Source: Verrucosispora sioxanthis (lineage in GTDB: Bacteria; Actinomycetota; Actinomycetes; Mycobacteriales; Micromonosporaceae). Taken from it: 64,000 bases of DNA. Every line of letters begins with the position of its first letter. The stretch's first letter is position 1. The notes beneath the pieces were generated by a model that was given only the letters and a program-made list of their open reading frames with translations, ran no database searches and was not told the origin of the DNA. The translations under genes were made by a program, and so were the position numbers. This document shows, piece after piece, positions 37,001 to 45,465 of this stretch. Location: assembly GCF_010560025.1 (NCBI RefSeq), contig NZ_SAIY01000005.1, positions 1-64,000 on the forward strand, written 5' to 3'.

Positions 37001-38076
37001 TGGGAACCGTGGCAGCGCACGGGCTGTGCAAGTCCTTCGGCAAGGTCCAGGCCCTGGACGGGGTGACGCTGGACGTCCCGGACGGCTCGTTCTTCGTCGT
37101 GCTCGGGCCCTCCGGGGCGGGCAAGACGACGACCCTGCGGGCGATCGCCGGCCTTGAGAAGCTCGACGCCGGGTCGGTGCATCTGGACGGCCGGGATGCG
37201 ACCGGTGACGCCCCGGCCGACCGCGACCTGGCCATGGTCTTCCAGAACTACGCCCTCTACCCGCGACACACGGCGTACGAGAACATCGCGTCGCCGCTGC
37301 GGGCGCGCCGCTGTTCGTCGAGTGAGATTGCCGCCGCCGTCGAGCGGATGTCGAGGCTGCTGCACATCGACCGACTGCTGCAACGTCGTCCCGCGCAGTT
37401 GTCGGGCGGTGAGATGCAGCGGGTCGCCCTGGCTCGGGCACTGGTCCGTAGCCCGCGCGCGTTTCTCATGGACGAGCCGCTGACAAACCTCGATCTCAAG
37501 CTCCGCGTCGAGATGCGCACCGAGCTCACCCGCATCCACCGCAGCCTCGGAGCGACCTTCGTCTACGTGACGAACGACCAGGTGGAGGCGCTGTCCATGG
37601 CCGACCAGGTGGCGGTCCTCAAGGAGGGGAAGGTGCAACAGGTCGGCACGCCGACCGAGGTGTACGAGCGTCCCGCCAACCAGTGGGTCGCCGGCTTCGT
37701 CGGGAGCCCGCCGATCAGCCTGCTCGCCTGCCACGCGGAGGGAGATCGTCTGGTCGGTGCGCAGGGCTGGACGCTGCCGCGGCCGCGCTGGACCACCGCC
37801 GAGGACGGTCGTGCGCTGCTGCTCGGTGTGCGCGCGGAGGACCTGTCCGTCGAGCAGCGTGGGAACGCGTCGTTGTCCGGGCAGCTCTACGGCCTCGAGC
37901 CGCTCGGTGACCGAACGGTGGTCGACGTCCAGGTGGGATCGGAGATCCTCAAGGTCAAGGCTCGACCCACCGTCACCGGAACGCCGGGCGAACGGGTGCA
38001 GGTCACCGTCGACCTGGACCGTGCGCACCTGTTCGACGCGGACACCGGGCTGTCGCTGTCCGAGGCCGGGCGGTAA
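37000..38076 (+). CDS. ABC transporter ATPase 2 (MalK/UgpC type) lacking the switch histidine
   Basis: A 358-residue MalK-like ATPase with Walker A GPSGAGKTT, Q-loop VFQNYALYP, signature LSGGEMQRVA and Walker B AFLMDEP, but VYVTNDQVEA where the first ATPase has VYVTHDQVEA. The His of the H-loop (switch) is therefore Asn. In MalK-type proteins this His is needed for ATP hydrolysis, so this subunit's own site may be impaired while its partner's is intact. This gives an asymmetric pair, as in several heterodimeric ABC proteins. It closes the transport part of the operon. Confidence 0.93.
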   Translation: MGTVAAHGLCKSFGKVQALDGVTLDVPDGSFFVVLGPSGAGKTTTLRAIAGLEKLDAGSVHLDGRDATGDAPADRDLAMVFQNYALYPRHTAYENIASPLRARRCSSSEIAAAVERMSRLLHIDRLLQRRPAQLSGGEMQRVALARALVRSPRAFLMDEPLTNLDLKLRVEMRTELTRIHRSLGATFVYVTNDQVEALSMADQVAVLKEGKVQQVGTPTEVYERPANQWVAGFVGSPPISLLACHAEGDRLVGAQGWTLPRPRWTTAEDGRALLLGVRAEDLSVEQRGNASLSGQLYGLEPLGDRTVVDVQVGSEILKVKARPTVTGTPGERVQVTVDLDRAHLFDADTGLSLSEAGR

Positions 38077-38350
38077 CCGCCCCGGGCGGCGACGGCACCA
38101 TGCGCCCGTACCCGGCGATCGGACCCCGGCGGACCGTCACCACTGCGCGCGGCCCGACGGCGCGCAGACCGCCGTGGCCCGGAAAGGCGACCGGTGACGC
38201 GCGGCGTCGACCGGCAGACCAGACCACCGCCACATCCGACCCGCTCGGCGACCTCGCCCCCGGCGCGGGCGGGTGACCCGTCCGGCTACCCGCACCGCGC
38301 GGTCGTCGAGGCAGCCGGACATCACCAGGAAGATCAGAGGAGGCGGCGCA

Positions 38351-39811
38351 ATGAGTGACCCGATGGACGTCCTGGCTCCCGAACATCGACGGCTCCGGAT
38401 CGGCGACGTCTGGCGAGACGCCGCGAGTGGAGCCACCTTCGCCGTCGAGGACCCCGCCACCGGCACGACCATCGCCGAGGTGGCGGATGCCGACGTCGTG
38501 GACGGGCTCGCGGCTCTGGACGCGGCGAGCGCGGCGATGGGGCGGTGGGCGGCGACTCCGCCGCGGAGACGGTCGGAGTTGTTGACGGCGACGCACCGGG
38601 CCCTGACCGAGCGGACCGAGGAGATAGCCCGGTTGATAACGCTCGAGATGGGCAAGCCGCTCGCCGAGGCTCGGGCGGAGGTGGCGTACGGCGCCGAGTT
38701 CTTCCGCTGGTTCGCCGAGGAGGCGGTACGCGTCGAAGGGCGCTACAGCACCGCTCCCGCGGGCGGGTACCGCGTCCTCACCGTGCCGAAGCCGGTCGGC
38801 CCGTGCGTCTTCGTGACACCCTGGAACTTCCCACTGGCCATGGGCGCCCGCAAGATCGCCCCCGCGTTGGCCGCCGGCTGCACGACAATCACCAAACCAG
38901 CAGGTCAGACGCCACTCACCATGCTGCTCCTGACCCGCATCATGGAGGAGGTGGGCGTTCCCCCGGGCGTCGTCAACGTGGTGACCACCAGTCGTTCCGG
39001 CGCCGTGGTCTCCGCACTGCTGGCCGACAGCCGCACCCGAAAGCTGTCGTTCACCGGGTCGACCGAGGTCGGGCGAGTGCTGCTCCGACAGGCTGCGGAC
39101 AACGTGCTGCGCACCTCCATGGAGCTGGGCGGCAACGCGGCCCTGATCGTGTGTGCCGACGCGGACCTGGATGTCGCGGTGGACGGTGCCATGGTGGCCA
39201 AGATGCGCAACATCGGAGAGTCCTGCATCGCGGCCAACCGGATCTACGTCGAGGAACCGGTGCGCGAGGAGTTCACGGCACGTTTCGCCGAGCGGATGGG
39301 TTCGCTCTCGGTGGGTCACGGTCTCGACGACGGCGTGGACGTCGGTGCACTGATCGACGAGGCGTCGGTCGCCACCATCGACGGGCTGGTCGCCGACGCG
39401 GTCGATCGCGGCGCCCGGGTCGTGGTGGGTGGCAAGCGTCCGGACGGGCCGGGTCACTTCTACCCGCCCACCGTCCTGGTCGACGTGCCCGAGGACGCGC
39501 GGATGCTCAGCACGGAAATCTTCGGCCCGGTCGCGCCGATCATCTCGTTCACCTCCGACGACGAGGTGCTGGCGAAGGCCAACGACACCGAGCACGGCCT
39601 GGTCGGGTACGTCTTCACCCGCGACCTGGCGCGGGCGCTCCGGTTCACCGAAGGGCTGGAGACGGGGATGATCGGCATCAACCGTGGTCTGATATCGGAC
39701 CCGTCGGCTCCGTTCGGCGGCGTGAAGCAGTCCGGGATCGGCAAGGAGGGGTCGCACGAGGGCATCCTCGAGTACCTCGACGTCACCTACGCGGCGATCG
39801 ACCTACCGTGA
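38351..39811 (+). CDS. NAD(P)-dependent aldehyde dehydrogenase (semialdehyde-dehydrogenase-like)
   Basis: A 486-residue ALDH: NAD-binding FVTPWNFPLAM and FTGSTEVGR, general-base Glu in MELGGNAAL, catalytic Cys in GESCIAANRIYV, and FGPVAPI with GVKQSGIGKEG at the end. It most resembles succinate-semialdehyde dehydrogenases. One oddity: TKPAGQTP has Gly where the usual motif KPAExTP has Glu, a residue that often contacts the adenosine ribose; cofactor preference could differ. ATG follows AGAGGAGG. The 274-base gap after the transporter has no gene, but the direction and spacing are compatible with one operon. Confidence 0.92.
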   Translation: MSDPMDVLAPEHRRLRIGDVWRDAASGATFAVEDPATGTTIAEVADADVVDGLAALDAASAAMGRWAATPPRRRSELLTATHRALTERTEEIARLITLEMGKPLAEARAEVAYGAEFFRWFAEEAVRVEGRYSTAPAGGYRVLTVPKPVGPCVFVTPWNFPLAMGARKIAPALAAGCTTITKPAGQTPLTMLLLTRIMEEVGVPPGVVNVVTTSRSGAVVSALLADSRTRKLSFTGSTEVGRVLLRQAADNVLRTSMELGGNAALIVCADADLDVAVDGAMVAKMRNIGESCIAANRIYVEEPVREEFTARFAERMGSLSVGHGLDDGVDVGALIDEASVATIDGLVADAVDRGARVVVGGKRPDGPGHFYPPTVLVDVPEDARMLSTEIFGPVAPIISFTSDDEVLAKANDTEHGLVGYVFTRDLARALRFTEGLETGMIGINRGLISDPSAPFGGVKQSGIGKEGSHEGILEYLDVTYAAIDLP

Positions 39812-39949
39812 CCGGCCTGCCGCCGTGGACGTACGCCGGGCATCCCCACGCCCTGCGCACGTCCGCCCTCGCCGACGCCGTCCCGGTCTCGCAGGTGACC
39901 TGGACGTCCGCACAGCACATCACCGCCGACGTTCCGGAGAGGCACCGAC

Positions 39950-41176
39950 ATGCTTGAGACCGTCCGCGGACCACGCCAGCTGATAGTGGGCGAAGGGGTC
40001 GCACAGAACATCCCACGGGTGGTGGCCGAGACCGGCTCGCGCGTCCTCGTCGTGACCGACCGGGTTCTGCTGGGGCAGCCGGGCGTGGCCGAGATCGTCG
40101 CCGCCGTGCGGGAGAAGGTCGAGATCGTCGAGGTGTTCTCCGACGCGACTCCGGACGTGCCACTGGCCGATGTCGCCCTGGCCGTCTCGGTCGCCGCCGA
40201 GGTGGACGCCGACGTGATCCTCGCCGTCGGCGGTGGCACGGTGATCGACCTCGCCAAGGTCGTCGGCGTCATTCGACGCCACGGTGGGACCCCGCGCGAC
40301 TTCTACGGCGAGTCGAAGGTGCCGGGGCGGACGATTCCGCTCGTCGCGGTCCCGACGACGTCAGGCACCGGCTCCGAACTCACCCCGGTCTCGGTGCTGA
40401 CCGACCCGGACCGCGAGCTGAAGGTGGGTATCTCCAGCGTCCACATCGTGCCCGACTTCGCCATCGTCGACCCCGAACTCACGTACACCTGCCCGCCGAC
40501 CGTAACCGCCCACTCCGGCATCGACGCGCTCTGTCACGCCGTGGAGAGCTACACCGCGCGACCCCGGCCGCACGGACCGCGCGACCCGGTGGAGCAGGTG
40601 TTCCTCGGCCGCAACCCGATCACCGACCACTACGCCCTCCTGGCGGCGGAGCGGATCGCCCGTAGCCTGCCTCGGGCTGTCCGCGACGGCGGCGACACGG
40701 ACGCGCGCGCCGACATGTCCTACGGGTCCATGCTCGCCGGGCTCGCCTTCTCCCACGCCGGCAACGCGGCCCCGCACGCCCTTCAGTACCCCATCGGCGC
40801 GGCCACGCACACGCCGCACGGCCTGGGCGTCGGGCTGCTGCTGCCCTACGCGCTGGACGCGGCCAGGGACGCCATCGCCGACCGATTGGCCATCCTCGCC
40901 GGAGTGTGCGGGCTTGACGTGGCCGACGCCTCGGACGTCGAGGCCGCGGATGCGTTCCTCACCTGGCTCGACGGGCTCCTCGCCGACATCGGCATCCCAC
41001 CCACCTTGGCGGACATCGGCGTGGCCCGCGCCGACCTCCCCCGCTTCGCGGAGATGGCCAGTGGCGTCACCCGCCTGATCCAGAACCACCCGGGCCCGAC
41101 CGACACCGCCAGCCTGACCGCGATCCTCGAAGCGGCCTGGACCGGGGATCGGACCCGACACGTCCTGAAACAGTGA
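39950..41176 (+). CDS. Iron-containing alcohol dehydrogenase
   Basis: A 408-residue group-III alcohol dehydrogenase. Cofactor loop GGGTVIDLAKVVG, TTSGTGSE, and metal ligands in HSGIDALCHAVES (Asp, His), in AGNAAPHALQYP (His) and in THTPHG (His). It interconverts an alcohol and an aldehyde with NAD(P) and Fe2+. Together with the aldehyde dehydrogenase it would take an alcohol to an acid. Sequence does not fix the substrate; maleylacetate reductase and hydroxyacid-oxoacid dehydrogenases are relatives. Confidence 0.92.
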   Translation: MLETVRGPRQLIVGEGVAQNIPRVVAETGSRVLVVTDRVLLGQPGVAEIVAAVREKVEIVEVFSDATPDVPLADVALAVSVAAEVDADVILAVGGGTVIDLAKVVGVIRRHGGTPRDFYGESKVPGRTIPLVAVPTTSGTGSELTPVSVLTDPDRELKVGISSVHIVPDFAIVDPELTYTCPPTVTAHSGIDALCHAVESYTARPRPHGPRDPVEQVFLGRNPITDHYALLAAERIARSLPRAVRDGGDTDARADMSYGSMLAGLAFSHAGNAAPHALQYPIGAATHTPHGLGVGLLLPYALDAARDAIADRLAILAGVCGLDVADASDVEAADAFLTWLDGLLADIGIPPTLADIGVARADLPRFAEMASGVTRLIQNHPGPTDTASLTAILEAAWTGDRTRHVLKQ

Positions 41177-41200
41177 CTCACCCCGGATGCCGGACTGCGG

Positions 41201-42445
41201 TCAACCCGTCGACCAGGCGACAGTGAGGTTGTTCCGCTTGCCAGCCCAGAAGAAGACGTACGTGGTCTGGTCGGCGGTCGAAGGGCTGTCGATCACCACG
41301 CTGTCGCCGGTGTCCCGTCCTCCGGCGGACTGGACGCTGGTCCCACGGATCGGCGTCCAGGTCTGCCCGGTGCCGCCCTGCCAGATCGGGCCGACCGCGT
41401 CGAGTTGGGCCACGTGAACTCGGGGTACCGCCGGTCCGACCCGATTCTCCCGGACGGCGACCACCCCGACCGGGTCCACCCACTGGGTGCCGGTCACCAC
41501 CCCCTGCGGCGTCCATCCGCCGGTGTCGCCGTACAGGTCGAAGGCGAACACCTGGGCACCGTAGGCGGTGTAGGCGGCGACGTGGCTGGTGCGGGTCCTG
41601 GGGTCCGGGAGGTCGACCACCCCGAGACCGTGCGGCCAGGCCACCGTCGGCACCGGCCGGCCGTGGTTGGTCCACCGCCAGGCGCTACCGTCCCAGCCGT
41701 GCCGCCACAGGTCGCCACGGACGTCCAGCAGGAACGCCTGCGGATGCTCCGGTCCGCCCGGCGAAGGCTGGCGCACCGTCACACCGACGCGTGCGTAGTA
41801 CGGGTTGACCACCGCACCGGGCGGCGTGCCCCGGTCGTCCCAGTGCCAGTCGCGGCCGGTCCACCAGGTGAGCCACAGTTTCCCGTCCGCACCGGTGACG
41901 AAGACGTACGGCCGGCCGGCGAGGCCCTGACCGTCGTGGACGGCGACCGCTCCGACGGCGGCCACGATGTCACCGCCGGGTGGGGTGCCCAGGTCGGTCC
42001 ACACCCAGTCGACGCCGACCAGCGAACACACCCACAGGTGCCCGTCGGTGCCCCGGACGAAGACGTACGGCCGCTCCGCCTGCCCGTTCAGTGGCTGCCC
42101 GACGACCACGCCGATGGGCAACTCGGCGGCGACCCGACCCGACGGCGGGCCCGTCTTCGCCCACTGCCACCGCCCGTCGTACCGGTAGGTCATGAATATC
42201 TCGCCGGCGAGGATGCTGAACAGGTACGGCACCCGGGTATCTGCCTGGTCGGTCTGGACGGCGACGGCCCCGACGGCGACCCCGGCAGGGGCGCCCGGGA
42301 CCGGGTTGCCGAGTTCCAGGATCTGCCAGTCAGTCTGGGCCGCCCGGGCCGGCGCCACCGCGCCGGACAGCGCCAGAGCCGTCAGCAGCACGCCGGTGAC
42401 ACACCCTGCCATCCACCGCGATTCCGAACGCCGAGCCATGACCAT
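41201..42445 (-). CDS. Secreted repeat protein, probably beta-propeller lectin-like
   Basis: A 414-residue exported protein with a clear signal peptide (ESRWMAGCVTGVLLTALALS, cleavage after about ARA). The mature part consists of roughly seven imperfect repeats of about 48 residues with the core VGxVxV...RPYVFVxGxDGxLW...W.W...GxPPG. The pattern suggests a beta-propeller related to PLL/fucose-lectin proteins. There is no catalytic motif. Two ATGs are possible (42445 and 42439), both after GGGAG. Function in surface binding is a guess. Confidence 0.7.
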   Translation of the reverse strand: MVMARRSESRWMAGCVTGVLLTALALSGAVAPARAAQTDWQILELGNPVPGAPAGVAVGAVAVQTDQADTRVPYLFSILAGEIFMTYRYDGRWQWAKTGPPSGRVAAELPIGVVVGQPLNGQAERPYVFVRGTDGHLWVCSLVGVDWVWTDLGTPPGGDIVAAVGAVAVHDGQGLAGRPYVFVTGADGKLWLTWWTGRDWHWDDRGTPPGAVVNPYYARVGVTVRQPSPGGPEHPQAFLLDVRGDLWRHGWDGSAWRWTNHGRPVPTVAWPHGLGVVDLPDPRTRTSHVAAYTAYGAQVFAFDLYGDTGGWTPQGVVTGTQWVDPVGVVAVRENRVGPAVPRVHVAQLDAVGPIWQGGTGQTWTPIRGTSVQSAGGRDTGDSVVIDSPSTADQTTYVFFWAGKRNNLTVAWSTG

Positions 42446-42602
42446 CCGACTCCCACCCGCCCCGCGTCAGTCCACTTCGGAACAGCTTGCGTCGACGGTC
42501 TCACACGTCTCCCCGGTCAGCCAGACCGGTTGCGCATAGCGACCCGATCGGCCATCATCTAGCGATGATCTCCAACCGGAAGGGCGGACACGCCCTGGCG
42601 CG

Positions 42603-43457
42603 TTGACCGCGCCCACGCGGCACGACGAGGCCGCGACCCTCTCCCCGACCTCCCGCGAACTGTGGCGGCAGGCCGAAGTGATCCGGCAGGAGTGGCTGGG
42701 GTACGCCCTCTCCACCGAACCCGCCGACCGACCCACCACGCAACAGTGCCTCACGGCGATCTACGCCCGGGCCGGTCGCCGCGAGCCCCGGTTCGCCTGG
42801 GTGGACTCCCCCGCCGCGGCCGTGCCGCTGATCCAGCGGCTGCCCACTCTCGACCAACTCCTCCAGTGGGTCCGCGACCCCGTCCCGGCCGGCCCACCGA
42901 CTCCGGCCAGCGACGTCGCGACCGTGGCGTCCCGGCTGAGGGCAGCGCTCAGCGACGGCGTCCGGCACACCGACCCTGAACTGTCGCCCGTCCGCCGGGG
43001 CAGAGCGCGCGAACCCTGGCCGGACCTGCCGCCGCAGGATGCCCTCGACCGGCAGGTACCACTCGGCGTCGTGCTGCACCGAGGCGTCCGCAACGCCCTG
43101 CACCGCAGCCTGGTACCCGGCTTCACGCAACCGGTCCGCGCGGGGCTGCCCGGTGGCGACCGACAGACCCCGGTCTGCTGGTACGGCCAGCAGGACGCAT
43201 TCTGGGTCGGCTACTACGACACGCTGCACCGGCTCGGGCTGGCCGCGTACCCCGCCGAGGTGAGCGACCAGCTGCGGACCTGGACCGAGCTGGCGCGATC
43301 CGGCGGCTGGTGGTGGCCCGGCTCGACCGTCTGCGTCGTGGTGGAGCGGCCGGCAGTGATCCACACCGAACCGGTGCCCGGCTCGTGGTACGACGAGGTC
43401 CGGCTCCGGCCGGACGGTGTCGAGTACCGCGACGGCTGGCGACCACCGCCGTGCTGA
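42603..43457 (+). CDS. DUF6745-like protein
   Basis: A 284-residue protein with the marker block SGGWWWPGSTVCVVVERPAV near the end and YRDGW at the C-terminus, which resemble the DUF6745 family that I recall as (C)GWWWPF..VCVVS(D/E)RP. The N-terminus has LTAIYARAGRREPRFAWVDS and then a helix-rich middle. No membrane segment, no catalytic motif known. The start is uncertain: only a TTG is available near the first conserved residues, without a clear ribosome site. Confidence 0.6.
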   Translation: MTAPTRHDEAATLSPTSRELWRQAEVIRQEWLGYALSTEPADRPTTQQCLTAIYARAGRREPRFAWVDSPAAAVPLIQRLPTLDQLLQWVRDPVPAGPPTPASDVATVASRLRAALSDGVRHTDPELSPVRRGRAREPWPDLPPQDALDRQVPLGVVLHRGVRNALHRSLVPGFTQPVRAGLPGGDRQTPVCWYGQQDAFWVGYYDTLHRLGLAAYPAEVSDQLRTWTELARSGGWWWPGSTVCVVVERPAVIHTEPVPGSWYDEVRLRPDGVEYRDGWRPPPC

Positions 43458-43676
43458 CCGACGGCTGAACACCGCCACGAGGACGGGGCAGGCTTGGCGG
43501 GCGGCCGTTGCGGCAGCCAACGACGCCGCAACGCGGGAGGGCCGGGAACACGAGCCGGTCGTCGCCCGCCAAGCCGCTCACGTCCGCCATTGCCGGCATG
43601 GCCGGCACACGTCGGCCATCCGCGTGCAGACCGCCAGCCGTCCGGTCCGGGCGCGCTTCGCTGCGGCAGCGTCGAG

Positions 43677-44558
43677 TCATCCGGCCAGGGCGATGGTGAA
43701 CGTGCGGAGACGATCGCGGTCGGCGGTGATCTGAACGGTGGTGATGGCCGGGCCCAGGAAGCCGAACTGGATCACCAGCGACAGTTGGCCGAGTGGGGCC
43801 ATGACCAGAGCCGGGCTTCCATCGACCAGGGCCAGGGCGGTGTGGCGTGCCCGGGGCGTCGCCGCCACGGCGCTCTTCGCCACGGCCAGGGCGCCGTGGA
43901 GAGTCAGGGGCTTCCCGGTCCCGGTGACCGTCGCGTCCGCGCGGAGTTCGATCTCGGGGTCCAGCAGGGTCAGCAGCGCCGCGAAGTCCCCCACCCGCGT
44001 CGCCGCGAGGTACGCCTCGACCGCCGCACGTCGACGGTCCCGATCCGCCGTCCGCACCTGCCTGCCGCGCACCTTGACACGAGCTCGGCTGGCGAGCTGT
44101 CTGACGGCGGTGACGCTGCGCTGCATCGTGTGCGCGATATCGCTGAAGGCCACATCGAACATGTCGTGCAGGACAAACGCGATCCGCTCCGCGGGGGTGA
44201 GACGGTCGAGCACCACCAGCATCGCCAGACCGACCGATTCGGCCCACTCGACCTCTTCCTGCGGGATCCGGTTCTCGTCGACCGCTGTCAACCAGTCGGC
44301 GGTGTGACCGTCCAGCGGCTGCTCACGCCGGGCCTGCCGGGCCCGCAGCAGGTTGAGGCATACGCGGCTGAGCACGGTCGTCAGCCAGGCCGCCACGTTC
44401 TTCACCTCGGACATGTCGGTGCGGTCGTAGCGCAGCCACACTTCCTGGACCGCGTCGTCCGCCTCGGCACTGGAGCCGAGCATCCGACAGGCCTGCGCCC
44501 GTAGCCGGGGCCGCTCCGCCTCGAACCGGTCGAGCAGCGTGGCGCCCTGGACCGTCAT
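43677..44558 (-). CDS. ECF sigma factor with C-terminal SnoaL-like domain (SigJ/ECF41-related)
   Basis: A 293-residue sigma factor with sigma-2 (residues about 10-75, EADDAVQEVWLRYDRT), sigma-4 (about 110-165, FSDIAHTMQRSVTAVRQLAS) and a SnoaL/NTF2-like tail (about 175-290). In ECF41 proteins this tail controls the sigma core, replacing an anti-sigma factor. The diagnostic linker WLPEP appears here as WLTAV and the DGGGK motif of the tail is not found, so it belongs to a related, not canonical, group. It is divergent from an oxidoreductase gene, the typical ECF41 neighbour. The ATG at 44558 is preferred, leaving a TGTCACA box in the gap. Confidence 0.85.
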   Translation of the reverse strand: MTVQGATLLDRFEAERPRLRAQACRMLGSSAEADDAVQEVWLRYDRTDMSEVKNVAAWLTTVLSRVCLNLLRARQARREQPLDGHTADWLTAVDENRIPQEEVEWAESVGLAMLVVLDRLTPAERIAFVLHDMFDVAFSDIAHTMQRSVTAVRQLASRARVKVRGRQVRTADRDRRRAAVEAYLAATRVGDFAALLTLLDPEIELRADATVTGTGKPLTLHGALAVAKSAVAATPRARHTALALVDGSPALVMAPLGQLSLVIQFGFLGPAITTVQITADRDRLRTFTIALAG

Positions 44559-44591
44559 GTCACGTCTGCTGGCCGGTTCGGGTCGTAGCCG

Positions 44592-44598
44592 TGTCACA
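44592..44598 (+). promoter_or_regulatory. TGTCACA box, ECF41-like -35 element
   Basis: TGTCACA is the -35 motif reported for ECF41-group promoters. It lies 29 bases before the start of the oxidoreductase gene, pointing towards it. No CGTC -10 motif is present at the usual 16-17 base distance, so the match is partial. Confidence 0.4.
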
Positions 44599-44627
44599 TT
44601 CCAAACCTACAAGAGGGAGATCGACAG

Positions 44628-45395
44628 ATGTCCTCCACAACTCTGGTCACCGGCGGTACCGGTCTGCTGGGTTCGCAGGTCGTACCGCTGCTTCGGGATG
44701 CCGGGCAGACGGTCCGAACCCTCAGCCGTCACCACCGGCAGCCGGTCGAGGGCGTGCAGCACGCGGCCGTCGATCTGTTGGCCACGCACGATGTCGACCA
44801 CGCTCTCGACCGGGTACGCATCGTGCTCCACCTCGCCGGAGGACCCAAGGGTGACGACGTCAGCACCGGTAACCTGGTCCGGGCCGCCCGGCGGGCGGGC
44901 ACCGTGGAACACCTGATACTCATCTCGGTCATCGGCGCGGACGCCGTCCCGATCGGCTACTTCGCCCGCAAGGCGCAGGCGGAGCGGATCGTGGCCACCT
45001 CCGGCATCTCGCACACGATCCTGCGCGCCGCGCAGTTTCACGACCTGGCGCTGCGAACAGTCCGAGCCATGGCAAGGTTGCCGGTCCTGCTCGCGCCCAC
45101 CGGAGTCCGCTGGCAGCCGGTCGCCTCCGCCGAAGTGGCATCGCGGCTCGCTGAGTTGACTCTGGGGAACCCAACTGGCCGGGTGACCGACCTGGCCGGA
45201 CCACACACGTACACCCTGGAGGAACTCCAACGTAGCTATCTGGCCACCGTCGGCAAGCGCCGAATCCGCCTTCCGATCCATGTCCCCGGCAAGCTGGGAA
45301 GGGCCTACCGATCCGGCGCCAACCTCGCGGCGGAAGCATCGGCCGGCATCGAAACCTGGGAACAGTTCCTCGCCGCCCGGACCACCCCGAGGTGA
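44628..45395 (+). CDS. NAD(P)-binding oxidoreductase/epimerase (NmrA-like SDR)
   Basis: A 255-residue atypical SDR with the N-terminal nucleotide loop VTGGTGLLGSQVV and LISVIGADAVPIGYFARKAQ, as in NmrA/YbjT-type proteins. The classical Tyr-Lys catalytic pair is replaced by YFARK. RBS AGAGGGAG precedes the ATG. Genes of this type are the usual neighbours and targets of SnoaL-tailed ECF factors; here the sigma gene is 69 bases away in the opposite direction. Confidence 0.88.
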   Translation: MSSTTLVTGGTGLLGSQVVPLLRDAGQTVRTLSRHHRQPVEGVQHAAVDLLATHDVDHALDRVRIVLHLAGGPKGDDVSTGNLVRAARRAGTVEHLILISVIGADAVPIGYFARKAQAERIVATSGISHTILRAAQFHDLALRTVRAMARLPVLLAPTGVRWQPVASAEVASRLAELTLGNPTGRVTDLAGPHTYTLEELQRSYLATVGKRRIRLPIHVPGKLGRAYRSGANLAAEASAGIETWEQFLAARTTPR

Positions 45396-45410
45396 ATGCT
45401 CGCGTCGGAG

Positions 45411-45441
45411 CAGGTGGCGGCCCGTTGCGGGCCGCCACCTG
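45411..45441. terminator. Perfect 14+3+14 hairpin between convergent genes
   Basis: CAGGTGGCGGCCCG-TTG-CGGGCCGCCACCTG lies centrally in the 70-base gap between the oxidoreductase and CorA-like genes. It is a strong bidirectional terminator candidate; no T-run. Confidence 0.8.
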
Positions 45442-45465
45442 GCCCGGCGACCCGTACCGCGCCGC

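Noticed and set aside
38003-39757. 584-residue antisense frame over the aldehyde dehydrogenase
   Set aside because: It is antisense to an intact enzyme with all catalytic motifs; low-complexity shadow sequence.
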